NCBI GenBank assembly: GCA_030549335.1
Contig: CM060189.1
Location: 32,139,001 to 32,203,000, forward strand
From: Pontederia crassipes
Taxonomy: Eukaryota; Streptophyta; Magnoliopsida; Commelinales; Pontederiaceae
DNA: 64,000 nucleotides
Reading direction: 5' to 3'
Part shown: positions 62,101-64,000 of the stretch, piece after piece
Layout of the letters: each line of letters starts with the position of its first letter
How positions within the stretch are numbered: position 1 is the stretch's first letter
The notes under the pieces: generated by a model
What the model was told of the DNA's origin: nothing
The model's database searches: none
What the model saw: only the letters and a program-made list of their open reading frames with translations
Program-made: the position numbers and the translations under genes

Positions 62101-63977
62101 ACATAGGCGGAGTTTGTTTAGGCAATTAAAACTTGAAAATTATAAACTTTACAAGTGAAAGGAAGAACTGGATTGAAAAAATAAGGCTTTGTGTCTTGGG
62201 CTTCCATACAAAAAGATGCTATGGAAATCAAGACATTCTCAAATGATATAACAAGAAAGTGCTACTTGATGCTGCTCTGGACATGTTGAGATCAGATTTA
62301 TTTCCTCTAACACTCCAATTATAAACATAAATATGTTAATCTTGGACTTATCTCGAACATTTAGGTCATTCCATTAAATTTAATCCAAAATTATGTTATA
62401 TTTATGTTTTTAATAATTACGAAATGACAATTTTAACCTTATGTTTTAGAAAACATAAAGGGAAACATTAAGAAAATAAAAAAAAATAACCAGTGCACAA
62501 TATTTCATATTTAAAAAGATGATTATTTGAGATTATGATGGAGATGGTCTTGTTCATCTTGTACTAACATCCTATTTTGAACATTTTCACTTAAAACATC
62601 AACATTCTGTTGCTGCAACTTATTGTTTTCTGATCATTTAAGATATGTTGTTATTTTGTTTAGGTTTTGCATCCCCAGTCAATGAGACCTGCAAGAGAAA
62701 GTGATATACCTGTTAGAGTCAAGAATTCCTATAATCCTCAAGCTCCTGGTACCGTCATCACTAAAGCAAGAGATTTGAGCAAGGTTGGTGAGAACATCCC
62801 TAAATTTTATTCTCCTTTTTGAAGGATTAATGATTTTAATAGTCAAGGTTTTCTCTTGTCGTGCGTCAGGCTATATTAACCAGCATTGTGTTGAAATCAA
62901 ATATTACAATGTTGGATATTGTGAGCACTCGAATGCTTGGTCAATATGGCTTTCTAGCAAAGGTAAATTTTGATGACAGCATTGTATTTTATTGTCTCTA
63001 TTTGTGTGTTATACTTGCTAATTTATAGTTTTGCAATTACAGGTTTTCTCTATATTTGAGGAACTGGGTATCTCTGTTGACTCTGTGGCTACAAGTGAAG
63101 TTAGCATCTCTTTGACACTGGATCCGTCAAAACTCTGGAGCCGAGAGTTAATTCAGCAAGTAAGCACATACACCTAATTGAGTATTGTTTTACATTGTTT
63201 CCTGTTCTGTTCTTAAAAGCTGAATCTGCCAGTTTGCTGAATCATATGTGACTATCCAGGTAAAACTTTATTGTTACTAGTTTACTAAATGTCCTATATC
63301 ATGGTTAATTTTAAAACAACAGTTTTAGCAACTCAGTTGGTTTTGAAAATTTTCCTTCTTTTTGAAATGTTAGTTTTGTGTTAGATAAGCTGCAACATGA
63401 CACTTGATCTTCTTTGGCTGCTTCCTTTTTTTCTGCATTGTTGCATGATTTTTTTATAGTTACTTCCTTTGTTGCAATGATATTTTTTCATAACATGCAG
63501 AACATCCCAAATGAAAATTCCTAAGTATCAAAGTAGTGTTTGCATTTTGTCAGATGTTATAATAGGATGTATAAGCACCTAAGTCAGTTTATCATTACTG
63601 ATTACAATCCATTATGAAATTTAGGAGCTTGATCATGTTGTTGAGGAACTCGAGAAGATTGCAGTTGTTCATCTCCTTCAGCACAGATCAATAATCTCTC
63701 TCATTGGAAATGTAGAGCGATCTTCTCTGATTCTAGAAAAGGTTAACCACCTTATTTTGCTGAGCAGATCTGTTTTTTTGTGTTATGTTTTCTTCGATGT
63801 TGCTACTTCAGTTTCCTAGAAGGTTTAGATCATTAAAGACTTCAGATAGTTAATATGATTTCTTCAATAGTAATAAGTAAGTTTCTACACAAATAACTGT
63901 TACTGGGATGTCAGGCATTCAATGTGCTTCGGAAGAATGGAGTGAACGTCCAGATGATTTCGCAAGGAGCATCAAAG
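56196..63977 (+). CDS. AK: Monofunctional aspartate kinase (partial, 3' end beyond window)
   Basis: Twelve coding exons: 56196-56597, 56706-56788, 56874-56914, 58297-58451, 61164-61313, 61403-61498, 61647-61763, 62664-62783, 62870-62962, 63043-63159, 63625-63741 and 63915-63977. They give 518 residues; about 40 C-terminal residues lie off the edge. It phosphorylates aspartate in plastids, the entry to Lys, Thr, Met and Ile synthesis. Residues 1-about 85 are Ser/Arg/Lys-rich (transit-like). VMKFGGSSV (K91) is the ATP/aspartate motif; then [37 protein letters not shown] and YFGAQVLHPQSM. ACT domains follow ([38 protein letters not shown]). No homoserine dehydrogenase domain has appeared, which fits the lysine-sensitive form. 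All introns are GT-AG. Intron 4 (2.7 kb) holds a CNX1 piece and two SINEs. Confidence 0.95.
57256..57374 (+). repeat. 21-bp direct repeat beside a SINE tail fragment (AK intron 3)
   Basis: TACTGTTCATGCGGTCCTTAT occurs at 57256-57276 and exactly again at 57312-57332. The second copy joins directly to the last 42 bases of an Au-like SINE (57333-57374, AGCCGACCCCATCTAGTGGG then AAGGC and a TTG tail). A severely 5'-truncated SINE is the likely source. Confidence 0.7.
58692..58932 (+). pseudogene. CNX1: CNX1 (molybdopterin biosynthesis) exon fragment in AK intron 4
   Basis: The frame from 58694 reads [20 protein letters not shown], a linker, then [20 protein letters not shown]. These are the end of the MoeA-like E domain, the linker and the first strand of the MogA-like G domain of plant CNX1, which inserts molybdenum into molybdopterin. 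It stops at AGGAG|GTACTC, a natural donor in the expected phase. Only about 79 codons remain, without start or active-site completion, so it cannot make CNX1. No stop occurs inside, so the capture may be fairly young. Confidence 0.83.
59508..59676 (+). mobile_element. Au-like SINE (plus strand, in AK intron 4)
   Basis: The sequence runs from CTCCGCCTATGTTTTATAG through GGTCCCAAGCCCGGATAAAG, GGAGGGTTGTGTTAGG, GATCCATGTAGCCGACCCC and CTAGTGGGATAAGG to a (TTG)n tail. It matches the copies at 60486 and 61931 over nearly the whole length. The TTG tail and the body fit the Au SINE family of flowering plants, thought to be moved by RTE LINEs. Confidence 0.78.
60486..60666 (-). mobile_element. Au-like SINE (minus strand, in AK intron 4)
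   Basis: On the plus strand it starts with (CAA)n and ends GGGACCGGCTATAAAACATAAGCG, i.e. a full-length SINE on the minus strand with a TTG tail of about eight units. It carries a deletion at the GGTGGGGT box (TAGTTCGG). The flanks show no convincing target duplication. Confidence 0.76.
61931..62113 (-). mobile_element. Au-like SINE with 15-bp target duplication (AK intron 7)
   Basis: A full-length copy on the minus strand bounded by TTGTTTAGGCAATTA at 61916-61930 and 62114-62128. It is the cleanest copy in the window and defines both ends of the family: CTCCGCCTATGTTTTATAG at the 5' end and the TTG tail at the 3' end. Confidence 0.86.
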
Positions 63978-64000
63978 GTTTCTTGTGGTTTTTTTTTACT

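Noticed and set aside
1..64000. CRISPR array, bacterial operon, phage or plasmid features
   Set aside because: Spliced plant genes, LTR elements and SINEs show a plant nuclear region; no regularly spaced repeats or bacterial signals were seen.

Overview
This is a window of plant nuclear DNA. The genes are interrupted by spliceosomal introns with GT-AG ends. Two genes encode proteins of the plastid type with N-terminal transit-like leaders. The intergenic DNA is AT-rich and full of LTR-retrotransposon remains, foldback elements, a MITE and Au-like SINEs. From family memory, the type III polyketide synthase most resembles the diarylheptanoid/phenylphenalenone-type enzymes of Zingiberales-like monocots. 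An angiosperm, possibly such a monocot, is a reasonable guess, but it is not proven from this sequence.

Layout. 1-2623 is the 5' part (LTR, primer site, decayed gag) of a Ty3/gypsy element on the minus strand. It sits directly against a polyketide-synthase pseudogene fragment (2624-2885). 4735-12915 is an old but nearly complete Ty3/gypsy element with two LTRs of about 2.3-2.4 kb. A glucan 1,3-beta-glucosidase-like pseudogene lies at 13249-13700. Solo LTRs follow at 13768-16792, 16931-19247 (perfect 5-bp target duplication) and 23498-about 25717. An intronless F-box gene (21982-23010) stands among them. A full-length two-exon type III polyketide synthase is at 27018-28286 (minus). A decayed CrRLK1L malectin-like receptor gene is at 30228-31180. 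A LINE RNase H relic (32838-33260), a hairpin-rich foldback element (34475-35140) and a TTA-flanked MITE (35358-35945) follow. The nine-exon plastid Hsp100 chaperone gene ClpC is at 38993-43835 (minus). A second foldback element, LTR and CACTA-like debris, another RNase H relic and a purine tract fill 45.4-55 kb. The lysine-sensitive-type aspartate kinase gene starts at 56196 (plus) and runs off the right edge, with 12 coding exons visible.

Four genes look functional: F-box, PKS, ClpC and aspartate kinase. They do not form a pathway. ClpC (plastid proteostasis) and aspartate kinase (first step of the aspartate-family amino acids in plastids) share only compartment and a CT-rich leader. The F-box protein would be a ubiquitin-ligase adaptor. 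The PKS would be a cytosolic specialised-metabolism enzyme, but its catalytic cysteine is serine.

The two most interesting signals are these. (1) The polyketide synthase has lost the nucleophile and several cavity residues, yet its frame is intact, and a second pseudogene fragment 25 kb away has the same substitution. (2) A 985-bp insertion in intron 4 of aspartate kinase is bounded by an 18-bp perfect target-site duplication. It consists of a CNX1 (molybdenum cofactor) exon piece, the following sequence and an Au-like SINE ending in a TTG tail, which is the structure expected of SINE-driven 5' transduction of a host gene exon.
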